In this document: positions 19,876 through 28,468 of the stretch, one piece after another
Position numbering within the stretch: position 1 is the first letter of the stretch
How the letters are laid out: the number at the start of each line of letters is the position of its first letter
Translations under genes and position numbers: made by a program
DNA from: Microvirga lotononidis
GTDB taxonomy: Bacteria > Pseudomonadota > Alphaproteobacteria > Rhizobiales > Beijerinckiaceae
Assembly: GCF_034627025.1 (NCBI RefSeq)
Contig: NZ_CP141050.1
Coordinates: 372,001 to 436,000 of the forward strand
DNA: 64,000 nucleotides
Direction: 5' to 3'
The notes under the pieces: generated by a model
Databases searched by the model: none
What the model was told of the DNA's origin: nothing
Seen by the model: the letters and a program-made list of their open reading frames with translations, nothing else

Positions 19876-22800
19876 TGGCTACCGTCAGGCCCGGCATTCT
19901 GCGGGTGGCGATCCGCGAGGTCGTCTGGATCGCCCATGACCGCGTCGCGCTGCTGTTGGTCGTCGGAATTCCGCTCCTCGCGTTCACCCTGCTGGCGGCG
20001 ACCTTCAGCAACGCGGTCATTCGGAACCTGCGGGTCGACGTCGTTGATCAGGACCGGTCCCAGACGTCGATGATCTTCGTCCAGGCGATCAATGCGGCTC
20101 CGACGGTCGATGTGACCTCTCGGTCGTCCGATCTCACGGGTGCGATGCGTGCGATCCGGTCGGGCGAGGCGATTGCCGCGGTCTACATCCCGCAGGACTT
20201 CGAACGCGATATTCTCGCCGGACGACGCCCGCAGATCGTGATCTTCCACAACAAGCAGTACTACACGCCGGGCAATATCGCGTCGGGTGGGCTGCAGGCG
20301 GCGATCGCCGCGGCCGTCGCGACGCTGCCGAAGGGCGGCAACGGCTCCGGGACCTTCACGCCCGGCCCACTCGTCGTGGAGCAATATGTCCTGACCAATC
20401 CCGCGCTCAACTATGTCCAGTTCCTGTTGCGGGCGGTTCTCCCCACGGTCCTCCATGTGATCACGGCCATCGCCGGAGGCTATGCCGTCGGCTCGGAGTT
20501 TCGCTTGCGGAACCTGCGAGAGTGGATCGATGCCGCGGGGGGCAGTCCGCTGACTGCGCTCGTTGGCAAGCTGGCTCCCTATTTCGGCATCTTCATCGTC
20601 ATGATGGCCGTGGAACTCGGCATCATTCATGGCCTGTTCCAGATTCCCTTCCGGGGTGATCCGATCCTGGTCGGGGCGGCCGCGTGTCTCCTCATCGTGG
20701 CCTATCTCGCCCTAGGATCGCTCCTCCAGCTTCTCGTCAGAAACCTCGCTCTCGGTCTCGCGCTGACAGGCATCATCTGCTCGCCCGCCTTCGGATTTGC
20801 CGGCGTGGGATTTCCAATCCTGGGGATGGGAACGTTCGGCCGCGCCTGGGGAGCGCTGCTGCCTCTACGCTGGTACATTCAAATCCTGTTCGATCAGGCC
20901 GCACGCGGCGTGCCACCGCGGGACACGGTGGAACCGTTCATGGTGCTGTGCACGCTGGTCGTCATTTACTTCGGCGTGGCCTGGCTCAGGCTGCGCACTG
21001 TCGCTCGAGCTCCGATCCCGAATGCTCCCGACAAGGTTGTTCGTGAGGCCCCGGATCAGGCAGGCGTTGTCGGCGCCTTCTCGACCGAGTACGGGCGTGT
21101 TCTTCGGGACCCCGGGGTGTTCGGTCTGATGGTTCTCGCCCCGATCATTTATGGCCTGCTTTATCCCCAGCCCTACCTCGGCCAATTGCTGCGCAAGGTG
21201 CCGATCGCCGTCGTGGACAATGATACATCCGACCTCAGCCGATTGCTAATTCAAATGCTGGATGCCGACGAAGCGATCCGGGTCGCTGTCCGTGCCGATA
21301 CGCTGGCGGATGCGCAGGCGGCGCTCGGGAGACGTGAGGTGTTCGGGATCGTGGGCATCCCGGCCGGTGCGGAACGGGAGGTCTTCAAGGGGAACAGTGC
21401 CCGGCTGCCCGCCTATGTCGATTCCGCCTATTTCCTCCTCTACAATCGCGCCGTGCAGGGCATCTCGGAGGCCACGGGCGCGGTTTCGTCCGACCTGATC
21501 GCTCGGGGTGCACGCTCCGACGGCAGTCTGTATCGAGCGGCCCTGGTCAAGAGCGCTCCCGTGGAGGTCCTCAACCAGCCGCTGTTCAATCCCACGAGCG
21601 GCTATGGCAGCTACATCGTCCCCGCTGCGTTCATCCTGATCCTGCAGCAAACCTTGCTCATGGGCGCCGCGACGCTCGGCGGCGTTGCGTTCGAGCAGGG
21701 AGGGCTTGGAGCCCGCCGCCGCCGCGGGATGGCCGCAGCGGTGCTCGGGCAGGGCCTGGCGCATCTCCTTCTCGCGCTGCCGGGGTTCGCTCTCTACGTT
21801 ATTGTCCTGCCGCGGGCCTATGGCTTCACGGCCGTCGGCCGTGTGCCGGAGGTGTTAGCCCTCGGGATCCCGTTCATTCTTGCTGTGAGCTTCATGGGAC
21901 AGTTCGTCGGCGCATGGTTCAGGCGCCGCGAAACGGCGGTCCTGCTTCTCATTGCCATCAGCCTGCCGCTGTTTTTCCTGGTGGGGGTGTCCTGGCCGTT
22001 GGAAGCCATTCCCAACAGTCTCAGAATCGCGAGCAGGGCCTTTCCGAGTACATCGGGAATTGACGGGCTCGTGCGCCTGAACCAGATGGGAGCGACCCTG
22101 GCCGATGTGTCGAGCGACTGGTCCCGGCTGTGGATCCTGGCCACGCTCTATGCCGTCCTGGCCATCCTGACATCGTGGCTTGTCAGCATGCGGGGAGGGC
22201 CGATGTTCCCCGGATCTAGGCTACCGCTGAAGTTGGCTTTGGTCGCTGCCGTGGCACTCGGAAGCTTGGAATCTCTCGCGGCTCACGCCCAGGGGTCCAA
22301 GCCCAGTGCGACGAACCCTGGCCTGGTCCGAAAGACCGAAATCCACGTCGCCCCTGAGATCAACGGACGGCTCGTTTCGATTGCGGTCCGGCCAGGCCAG
22401 CATGTCCACAAAGGGGATGTCCTGGCCGGTATCGACAATCCGGAAGTGGCGGCCTCGGTTGAAGAAGCGAAAGCCGCCGCGGCTGCGGCCAAAGCTGAGC
22501 GGGACCATGTCTACGCCGGCGTCCGGGCCGAAGAAGTGGCCATTGCCGCCGAGGCGATCCGGACAGCGGAGGCCAACCTGCTCCTGGCGCAACAGGAAAG
22601 TGCCCGCGCGACAACGTTATCGTTGCGAGGCTATTCCACAGGTCAGCAGCTCGACGAGAGCAGGGCAACGCTCGCCAAGGCACAGGCCGATCTCGATCTC
22701 AAGCGGGCGCAGTTTGCGGCGGCGAATGCGGGACCCACGGCGGAAGAACGCAGTCTGGCCGATGCGAGGGTCGCTCTGGCGTTGGCAACGGTAGACGACC

Positions 22801-23183
22801 TTCAGGCGAAGCTCGACAAGACAACGCTGCGGTCCCCGGTCGACGCCATGGTCCGCGTCCTGGTCGCCGAGCCCGGCGAGATCCTGTCGCCGGGCAAACC
22901 TATCATGACCATCGAAGCCGACGGGCCGCCGTGGTTCACGTTCACCCTGCGCGAGGACACTCTCGGCGATCTGACTATAGGCGGAAGGGTTTCGCTGCAG
23001 ACGAGCCTTGGGCATCCCATCGAGGCGCAGGTCACCGAACTGCGGCCGTTGGGAGAATTCGCCACCTGGCGAGCCGCAAGAGCAGTTGGCGATCACGATC
23101 TCAATAGCTTCCTGGTGCGGCTTGAGCCGTCGACCGGCGGTGAAGACCTTGAGCCGGGCATGACCATTTGGCTCTCCCAGTGA
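19875..23183 (+). CDS. Triple fusion: ABC-2 permease, ABC-2 permease, HlyD-like adaptor
   Basis: The 1,102-residue protein appears to contain three units. Residues about 1-380 form an ABC-2 type permease with an N-terminal helix, a large extracytoplasmic loop (VVDQDRSQTSMIF...) and a cluster of helices. Residues about 395-780 repeat that plan (VVDNDTSDLSRLLIQMLDA...). Residues about 790-1102 form a HlyD-like domain, including VAPEINGRLVSIAVRPGQHV and TLRSPVDAMVRVLVAEPGE. The second permease and HlyD parts are separated by one more hydrophobic segment that may act as an internal signal anchor. No ATP-binding subunit is adjacent, so either an ATPase acts in trans or the complex works differently. 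A start at GTG 19872 is also possible. The role in a ketone-body operon is unknown. Confidence 0.8.
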   Translation: MATVRPGILRVAIREVVWIAHDRVALLLVVGIPLLAFTLLAATFSNAVIRNLRVDVVDQDRSQTSMIFVQAINAAPTVDVTSRSSDLTGAMRAIRSGEAIAAVYIPQDFERDILAGRRPQIVIFHNKQYYTPGNIASGGLQAAIAAAVATLPKGGNGSGTFTPGPLVVEQYVLTNPALNYVQFLLRAVLPTVLHVITAIAGGYAVGSEFRLRNLREWIDAAGGSPLTALVGKLAPYFGIFIVMMAVELGIIHGLFQIPFRGDPILVGAAACLLIVAYLALGSLLQLLVRNLALGLALTGIICSPAFGFAGVGFPILGMGTFGRAWGALLPLRWYIQILFDQAARGVPPRDTVEPFMVLCTLVVIYFGVAWLRLRTVARAPIPNAPDKVVREAPDQAGVVGAFSTEYGRVLRDPGVFGLMVLAPIIYGLLYPQPYLGQLLRKVPIAVVDNDTSDLSRLLIQMLDADEAIRVAVRADTLADAQAALGRREVFGIVGIPAGAEREVFKGNSARLPAYVDSAYFLLYNRAVQGISEATGAVSSDLIARGARSDGSLYRAALVKSAPVEVLNQPLFNPTSGYGSYIVPAAFILILQQTLLMGAATLGGVAFEQGGLGARRRRGMAAAVLGQGLAHLLLALPGFALYVIVLPRAYGFTAVGRVPEVLALGIPFILAVSFMGQFVGAWFRRRETAVLLLIAISLPLFFLVGVSWPLEAIPNSLRIASRAFPSTSGIDGLVRLNQMGATLADVSSDWSRLWILATLYAVLAILTSWLVSMRGGPMFPGSRLPLKLALVAAVALGSLESLAAHAQGSKPSATNPGLVRKTEIHVAPEINGRLVSIAVRPGQHVHKGDVLAGIDNPEVAASVEEAKAAAAAAKAERDHVYAGVRAEEVAIAAEAIRTAEANLLLAQQESARATTLSLRGYSTGQQLDESRATLAKAQADLDLKRAQFAAANAGPTAEERSLADARVALALATVDDLQAKLDKTTLRSPVDAMVRVLVAEPGEILSPGKPIMTIEADGPPWFTFTLREDTLGDLTIGGRVSLQTSLGHPIEAQVTELRPLGEFATWRAARAVGDHDLNSFLVRLEPSTGGEDLEPGMTIWLSQ

Positions 23184-23354
23184 GGACAACTGAATCGCCA
23201 TCGGCGTTCTCGGCATCCCTTTATGAACCCGGTGCAGGCAATGCCGCGTGGCGAACCGGGTGCCTTCGACTCCACCGTTCCGGTATCGGCACTTCGGTCG
23301 CCAGAAGGCGGCCCATTTTGTTTCACAGGCTCCCATGCCACGGGCATTTGTGCT

Positions 23355-23567
23355 ATGATTGGAGATGTTCTCAGTGGAGTTGAACCCGGACAGGCGGGGG
23401 GCCGCCTCATGATGGAGTTCGTCCGCTATCATCTGGGGATCGAAGCTCCGGACCGCAACTTCGATTCCGCCCTTCAGGTCGTCCTCGACGATCTCAACGT
23501 CCTTCGCGGCGAGGATCTGTTCATGCCGAGCTTTTCGGCACTCGACTGGATCTCACGTCTTTCGTGA
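23355..23567 (+). CDS. Small hypothetical protein
   Basis: The frame is open from 23223. The part from ATG 23355 or ATG 23410 reads like a real protein: an amphipathic stretch followed by FDSALQVVLDDLNVL. A G-rich ribosome-like sequence precedes the ATG at 23410. It lies in the gap between the permease fusion and the cytochrome P460 gene, on the same strand. I do not recognise the family and the start is uncertain. Confidence 0.35.
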   Translation: MIGDVLSGVEPGQAGGRLMMEFVRYHLGIEAPDRNFDSALQVVLDDLNVLRGEDLFMPSFSALDWISRLS

Positions 23568-23595
23568 GCCGGCGGCCATCGAGGGAGGACGATCA

Positions 23596-24135
23596 ATGAC
23601 CATTCTCGCCAAGATACGTCTCTCCAAGCCACTTGCCGCAGCCACGGCCGTGCTTGCCCTGGGCACGGCCGTTGCCGCGCAGGACAAACACGCGCTGACA
23701 TCGCCGAGCGGAATTGCGTTCTCTGACTTCAGAGGATACGAGGATTGGGCGGTGGTTTCGTCCGCCCGAACCGACGAAGTGCTCAAGGTGATCGTCGCCA
23801 ACCCGACCATGATCGCGGCGTACAAGGCCGGCGTTCCGGGCAACGGCCAGCCCTTCCCGGATGGCTCCAGGATCGCGAAGCTTCAGTGGAAGCCGAAGAA
23901 GAGCACGGAGGCTCCCTTCGTGGTGGACGTGCCGGATGTCTTCACCCAGGCTTTCGTCATCGAAAAGGACAGCAAGAGATTTCCGGACAGCGGCGGATGG
24001 GGCTATGCACTGTTCAACTACGAACCCGTGTCCGACGCGTTCACGGCCGATCCCAGCCCCTCGGATTGCGGACACGCGTGCCATGTCGCTGTGAAGGCGA
24101 AGGATTACATCTTCCACCCGTATCAGAAGCGTTGA
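23596..24135 (+). CDS. Cytochrome P460-family c-type heme protein
   Basis: This is a 179-residue exported protein with a signal peptide (cleavage near VAAQDK). The C-terminal part carries one c-type heme motif, CGHACH at residues 158-163. The preceding FDYRGYEDW-like block (FSDFRGYEDWAVV) and FPDGSRIAKLQWKPKK are the family landmarks. Cytochromes P460 oxidise hydroxylamine or detoxify NO in nitrifiers and methanotrophs; many homologues elsewhere have no proven function. The ATG follows GGGAGGACGATCA. No haem-lyase genes are present locally. Confidence 0.82.
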   Translation: MTILAKIRLSKPLAAATAVLALGTAVAAQDKHALTSPSGIAFSDFRGYEDWAVVSSARTDEVLKVIVANPTMIAAYKAGVPGNGQPFPDGSRIAKLQWKPKKSTEAPFVVDVPDVFTQAFVIEKDSKRFPDSGGWGYALFNYEPVSDAFTADPSPSDCGHACHVAVKAKDYIFHPYQKR

Positions 24136-24233
24136 GCCGCGCATGCTCCCGACATTGAAGCACTACGTTTTGCATCTCCCCGGGCTGCAGAGTGGCGCAA
24201 GAGATCGCCGTTCGTCGACAAGGGAGGGTAGTC

Positions 24234-24989
24234 ATGAAGATCGTGGTCATCGGCGGCACTGGCCTGATCGGCTCGAAGACTGTCGCCATTCTGCGCCAAG
24301 GTGGCCATGAGGTTGTCGCCGCCTCGCCGCAAAGCGGCATCAACAGCATCACCGGCGAGGGGCTCAAGGAGGCCATGGCCGGTACACAGGTGGTGATCGA
24401 CCTCGCCAATTCGCCCTCGTTTGAAGACAAGGCGGTGCTGGAATTCTTCGAGACCTCCGGCCGCAATCTTTTCGCAGCGGAGGTCGCAGCCGGCGTCCGG
24501 CATCATATCGCGCTCTCCATCGTGGGGACGGACCGGGCGCCCGACAACGGCTATTTCCGCGCCAAGGTCGCCCAGGAGAAGCTGATTGAGACCTCCGGCA
24601 TTCCCTACACCATCATCCGCTCGACCCAGTTCCTGGAGTTCCTCCGCGTCATCGCCGATTCAAATGCAGATGGAAACAGGATCAGGCTATCACCCGGCCT
24701 GTTCCAGCCCATCGCGGCGGACGATGTGGCTGCCATCGTTGCCGATGTGGCGCTTGCGACGCCGCGAAACGGCATCGTCGAGATCGCCGGCCCGGAACGG
24801 GCGCCGTTCCACGAAATCGTCGCCTGTTACCTGAAGGCGCTCGGCGACCCGCGTGAGGTCGTGAGCGACCCTGAGGCCCGCTACTGGGGCGGCCGGGTCG
24901 AGGAGCACTCGCTCGTGCCATTGGGAGAGGCGCGCCTCGGCCGCATCCGCCTCGACGAGTGGATCAGCCGTTCACGGACGGCAGCCTGA
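24234..24989 (+). CDS. NAD(P)-binding NmrA/atypical SDR family protein
   Basis: The 251-residue protein starts MKIVVIGGTGLIGSKTVAIL, an N-terminal GxxGxxG nucleotide motif of atypical SDR or NmrA-like proteins. GIPYTIIRSTQFLEFL is also typical of the group. These are putative NAD(P)H-dependent reductases or redox sensors, often without the Tyr-Lys pair. The ATG at 24234 has GGGAGGG upstream; a longer frame from 24192 has no better support. It is in line with the P460 and cupin genes. Confidence 0.8.
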   Translation: MKIVVIGGTGLIGSKTVAILRQGGHEVVAASPQSGINSITGEGLKEAMAGTQVVIDLANSPSFEDKAVLEFFETSGRNLFAAEVAAGVRHHIALSIVGTDRAPDNGYFRAKVAQEKLIETSGIPYTIIRSTQFLEFLRVIADSNADGNRIRLSPGLFQPIAADDVAAIVADVALATPRNGIVEIAGPERAPFHEIVACYLKALGDPREVVSDPEARYWGGRVEEHSLVPLGEARLGRIRLDEWISRSRTAA

Positions 24990-25061
24990 CCTGCATTGGA
25001 GATAGACCCGGGGAGCTCCCTGGCAGGAGGTGAGCCAAGGCGACGAATGATGGAGGCGACG

Positions 25062-25451
25062 ATGAGGATCAAACTCATTGCATTGGCCCTGCTATGCCTC
25101 ATGAGCGGCACGGCGACGGCTCAGGAGCCGAAGGTCGCCCCGCTCATGTCCAAAGATCTTGCGGAGAATCCCGGCAGGGAAGTTCTGATGATCACCGTCG
25201 AACATGCGCCCGGCGGGTCGAGCGCTATTCACCGACACAATGCACATGCATTTGTTTACGTCCTGGAGGGCTCCGTTGTGATGCAGCTGAAGGGTGGACA
25301 GCAAGTAACGCTGACACCAGGACAGACCTTCTATGAAGGCCCGGACGATGTTCACGTCGTTGACCGGAACGCGAGCGCTACTAACCCGGCGAAGTTCCTG
25401 GTGTTCCTGATCAAGGACAAGGGTGCTCCAGCGCTCGTGCCGGCAAAGTGA
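25062..25451 (+). CDS. Exported cupin-domain protein
   Basis: The 129-residue protein has a Sec signal peptide (MRIKLIALALLCLMSGTATAQ) and a single cupin barrel. The metal-binding His set is visible in SSAIHRHNAHAFVYVLEG, and the second motif is in GQTFYEGPDDVHVV. It probably sits in the periplasm. Start choice: ATG 25062 has GGAGG at correct distance, better than the in-frame ATGs at 25047 and 25050. Function is unknown; a second, longer exported cupin lies at 50773-51276. Confidence 0.8.
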   Translation: MRIKLIALALLCLMSGTATAQEPKVAPLMSKDLAENPGREVLMITVEHAPGGSSAIHRHNAHAFVYVLEGSVVMQLKGGQQVTLTPGQTFYEGPDDVHVVDRNASATNPAKFLVFLIKDKGAPALVPAK

Positions 25452-25617
25452 TGGCTGGATGAGAAAAACGGGGCAAGACTCTGTGTCGAGTACGGATGCC
25501 AGTGCGTCAGCGCTAATGCCAGCGAGACGCAACCGACCAAACTCCTCGCGGTTGGCGGTGGTGGACACGAAAGAGACGGAACTGACGGCCGCGTTCGGGA
25601 GCTGAGGGGGTAGCGCC

Positions 25618-25842
25618 ATGGCGAGAACCTACCGTGAAGTGGCAATCGAGGACATGATAAGAACCGTCGAAGAAGCAATGAGCCGGGTGATTGACTACTG
25701 GGGAGACCTGCCGCTGCCGATGAAAGAAGCAGTCGAGCAGTTTCGCGCCCAACTGGGGGCGGCCATTGATTCCGTGGAATTCGTCAAGAAGGCACTCGAC
25801 AGACAAGTCCCCGAAACTGGCTATTGGGATGGCCCTCCCTGA
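25618..25842 (+). CDS. Conserved-looking small hypothetical protein
   Basis: This is a 74-residue, probably helical, charged protein (VAIEDMIRTVEEAMSRVIDY). A GGGGG ribosome-like site precedes the ATG. It has no signal peptide or membrane helix. It ends just before a strong GC-rich hairpin. I do not recognise the family. Confidence 0.5.
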   Translation: MARTYREVAIEDMIRTVEEAMSRVIDYWGDLPLPMKEAVEQFRAQLGAAIDSVEFVKKALDRQVPETGYWDGPP

Positions 25843-25873
25843 TGGTTTCGATGGCCGACGTATGGACACTTTG

Positions 25874-25903
25874 TGCGGGGCCGCCAAGGCAGCCGGCCCC
25901 GCA
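25874..25903. terminator. GC-rich hairpin, probable bidirectional terminator
   Basis: TGCGGGGCCG (25874-25883) pairs perfectly with CGGCCCCGCA (25894-25903) around a 10-base loop. It sits 31 bp after the small ORF and just beyond the end of a minus-strand hydrolase fragment. There is no U-tract. Confidence 0.5.
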
Positions 25904-25911
25904 GACTCAGT

Positions 25912-26050
25912 TCACGCCGCTTGGTCGCTTGCCTTCACGTCCTTCCCGCGAAGGAAGGCCAGGATCTCCGGGTTCACGATCTCGGGATGGGTCTGGCACA
26001 GGCCGTGCGGCAGGTCCTTGTAGGTCTTGACCGGCACCGTCAAATTAACG
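25912..26050 (-). pseudogene. C-terminal fragment of an alpha/beta hydrolase (haloperoxidase/esterase type)
   Basis: Reading the minus strand toward the stop at 25912 gives VKTYKDLPHGLCQTHPE and then VNPEILAFLRG, followed by a short charged tail. This is the final helix and catalytic His region (PHGLC) of non-heme chloroperoxidase-like hydrolases. Only about 45 residues remain. The IS6-family element that starts at about 26033 cuts off everything upstream, so this is an IS-truncated gene. Confidence 0.6.
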
Positions 26051-26846
26051 AGCTGAGGGCAAAGCGCGTCCCTGAATCGCCAGATCAGAAGCTCCTGGCA
26101 GCGCCTGTCACCTCGGGCCAGGCAGTAAAGGCCTGTGAGCGGGCCTCGCGACGTTCAGCGGCGTTGCTGTTGGCGGAACGGCGGAAGAGGTTGGCCACCT
26201 GATCGTGGACTGAAAGGAAGCGTTGAGCCTGACCGGCTGACTTGAAGCGCTTCATGATGCGCTCGCGTCTTCGGGTCGGTTGGTGGCTGTTTTCCGGTCG
26301 ATTGTTTAAGCCCTTATGCTGCCGATGCTCGACACCCGGCATTATAGCTCGCTTGGCCGCGCCGTAGCTTGCGAGTTTATCGGTAATCATCACGCGCGGT
26401 GCGATGCCTTGCTTCTTGAGCAGCTTGCGCAACAGCCGCTTGGCTGCTGTGGCATTGCGGCGGCTCTGGACCAGGATGTCGAGCACGATCCCATGTTGGT
26501 CGACAGCACGCCAGAGCCAGTGCTTTCGGCCTGCAATGCTGATGACAACCTCGTCGGAGTGCCACTTGTCACCGGCTGCCGGAAGACGGCGGCGGATCTG
26601 GTTGGCAAAGTTCTGACCGAACTTCAGCGCCCACTGTCGCACCGTCTCATGACTGACCAGGATCCCGCGGCGGCCAGCATTTCCTCCACCATCCGCAGGC
26701 TGAGCGGGAACCGAAAGTACAGCCAGACGGCATGGCTGATGACCGCGGCCGGAAAGCGGTGGCGAGCATAAGGAGAATGACGCGTGTTCTTCATCCCTCC
26801 TCTATGCCTCTTTCCGGTCACCTACCGGTTAACCTGACGCTACCGG
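26033..26846. mobile_element. IS6-family insertion sequence (approximate limits)
   Basis: The transposase pseudogene at 26085-26794 is flanked by imperfect inverted repeats: about 17 of 24 bases match between 26031-26054 and the reverse complement of 26825-26848. About 814 bp is normal for IS6. I found no 8-bp target duplication. Its two sides hold fragments of unrelated genes on opposite strands. Confidence 0.45.
26085..26794 (-). pseudogene. Frameshifted IS6-family transposase
   Basis: The protein starts MKNTRHSPYARHRFPAAVI and reads through FPLSLRMVEEMLAA. The frame then shifts by one missing base near 26671. The second frame continues with VRQWALKFGQNFANQIRR, KWHSDEVVISIAGRKHWLWR and LRKLLKKQGIAPRVMITDKL. 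Next comes the third acidic region, NNRPENSHQPTRRRERIM. These are the DDE blocks of IS6/IS26-like transposases (about 235 residues). One base restored would give an intact gene, so the inactivation seems recent. Confidence 0.8.
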
Positions 26847-26962
26847 CCAAACTCCTGAAGGTTACGCCCAAAGCTGTCGACTTAATGTTGGTGCAGTTGG
26901 GAGGTGCCCTGCCGCGGGAGCTGACTGGCCGGCGGCGTTATCGGGCCTGGGACATCGTCTAA
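26847..26962 (+). pseudogene. C-terminal fragment, possibly of a RHE_PE00001/DUF1612-type protein
   Basis: After the IS the plus strand reads LLKVTPKAVDLMLVQLGG and then ELTGRRRYRAWDIV before a TAA. An ending of the form VTPxAAxxLVxELGxRExTGRGRYRAWGI is what I remember from rhizobial DUF1612/RHE_PE00001 proteins. About 35 residues remain and the start is lost to the IS. The family call is from memory and weak. Confidence 0.35.
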
Positions 26963-27211
26963 GGAATGCGAGGCTGCCGGCAGCCTGCCCCGACACAGAG
27001 CCAAAGGCAGGTACCGGCTGCTAAGCAGACCCTCGCACGCCCAGGCTGAACGGCTCACATGATTACCGGAAGTCCGGGCGTCTATTCCTCGCGTGGACGG
27101 GGACCCGAACGGGAGCGCCGTTCCGAGCCCGGCGCTCTTCTTCCTCTGCCAAGACCTCCAGATGCACGGCTGTCGCAAGGAGATGGCTACGGTCTGTAAA
27201 GGAGGAGCAGA
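26963..27211. other. Non-coding stretch
   Basis: I see no supported gene between the gene fragment and the end of the GlxA-type regulator. Open frames here have no ribosome sites or family features. Confidence 0.35.
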
Positions 27212-28312
27212 TCAGAGGTCTCGTTGGGGGCCAACTGAACGCCGTGCAACAGTCGGCATGCGCGGGGCTCTCGGGGATACAGGCCGGCTGCCCGGTCTGG
27301 CGATGGGCAGCGTGCCGAAACGGGTCCGATACTCGGTCGGACACACGCCCGTGTGGCGTTTGAACAGGCCGCGAAAGAACATCACGTCATCGTAGCCGAC
27401 AGCTTGGCTCACCTCCTGGACCGTCTGCTGCCCGTCCTCCAGGAGCCGCTTGGCCATGGCGACCCGCAGGGCATGGATGTAGCTCAATGGGGTATGCCCC
27501 GTGGCATCCTTGAAACGCCGCAGGAAGTTGCGTGGGCTCATGCCGACGCGCATGGCGAGAGCATCCATGCTGATGGGCTTCTGGCAGTGCTGGCGGAGCC
27601 AGTCCTGGGCATGCCGGATGCCTTCGTCGTGGTGATCCGTGCGGAGCGCCACATCGGCAAAGACGACCTGCCAGGTGCGCGGCATCTCGATCAGGAGAGC
27701 CTTGGCGCATTCCAGAGCGAGATCCCGGCTGCCGAACCGCTCGACCAGATACAGGCTCAGGTCGGCCGCCGAGTTGATGCCACCGCCGCAGAAGACATCG
27801 CCGGCATCGGTGATAAGGTAGTCCGGCTGCCAATCCACAGCGGGAAAGCGTTGCCGATAGACGTCGGCCAGCCCCCAGTGGGTGGTCGCACGTTTGCCGT
27901 CGAGGAGGCCAGCTTCCGCCAGCAGAGCCACCCCAGAGCATACGCCGGCGATCTTCGTTCCCTCCGCCGCCCAGCGGCGCAGCCAGGGAACGACCCCGGC
28001 ATTGCTCTCGATCACGGAGTCGATGACGTAACCCGTGTGCACTAGCGTCTCGAGGGGCAGGCCGCCAGCGGGAACGAAGACGAGATCGGGGCGCTCCACC
28101 TTCTCCAGGGCACAGGCGGGGGTCAGCGAGACCAATTTGTCCGTGACGGCCGGCTCGCCCCCGACCGAGGCCGTCGTCACGCGGAAGCGTGGCACCGGCG
28201 CCCGGCCCTCCAGCAGGTTCCAGAGTACACCGGCGTTGCGGAAGATCTCCATCGGCAGAAGAGCCGTCGAGGCGCATCCGCCATTGAGAAACAGAACGGC
28301 CACACGGAGCAT
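27212..28312 (-). CDS. GlxA-family transcriptional regulator (DJ-1/PfpI plus AraC HTH)
   Basis: This 366-residue regulator has two parts. An N-terminal class I glutamine amidotransferase-like (DJ-1/PfpI) domain carries the nucleophile-elbow segment IAGVCSGVALLAEAGLLDG. A C-terminal AraC-type double helix-turn-helix follows (ISMDALAMRVGMSPRNFLRRF and EVSQAVGYDDVMFFRGLFKRHTG). The start at ATG 28312 has GGGAGAG upstream; the open frame extends further but without a site. The gene is transcribed away from the methanethiol oxidase operon with 156 bp between starts, so it is the obvious candidate regulator of that operon. The signal it senses is unknown. Confidence 0.88.
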   Translation of the reverse strand: MLRVAVLFLNGGCASTALLPMEIFRNAGVLWNLLEGRAPVPRFRVTTASVGGEPAVTDKLVSLTPACALEKVERPDLVFVPAGGLPLETLVHTGYVIDSVIESNAGVVPWLRRWAAEGTKIAGVCSGVALLAEAGLLDGKRATTHWGLADVYRQRFPAVDWQPDYLITDAGDVFCGGGINSAADLSLYLVERFGSRDLALECAKALLIEMPRTWQVVFADVALRTDHHDEGIRHAQDWLRQHCQKPISMDALAMRVGMSPRNFLRRFKDATGHTPLSYIHALRVAMAKRLLEDGQQTVQEVSQAVGYDDVMFFRGLFKRHTGVCPTEYRTRFGTLPIARPGSRPVSPRAPRMPTVARRSVGPQRDL

Positions 28313-28468
28313 CGGAAACTCTCCCTGGCGGCTTTGCCCCTCCAGTTTGTCATAATCGCCCAGCCCGGGGAAGGCCGGCTTGGCGTAGCATGGAGCCAAT
28401 CCATCCACCATCGCTTACTCGCCATTCCAAGTCCCTGCGTGGCAGTAAGTCGAAGGAGGGAAAAGACC

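Noticed and set aside
27063..27395. Frames on both strands just beyond the GlxA gene
   Set aside because: Low-complexity, Arg/Pro/His-rich translations with no ribosome sites.
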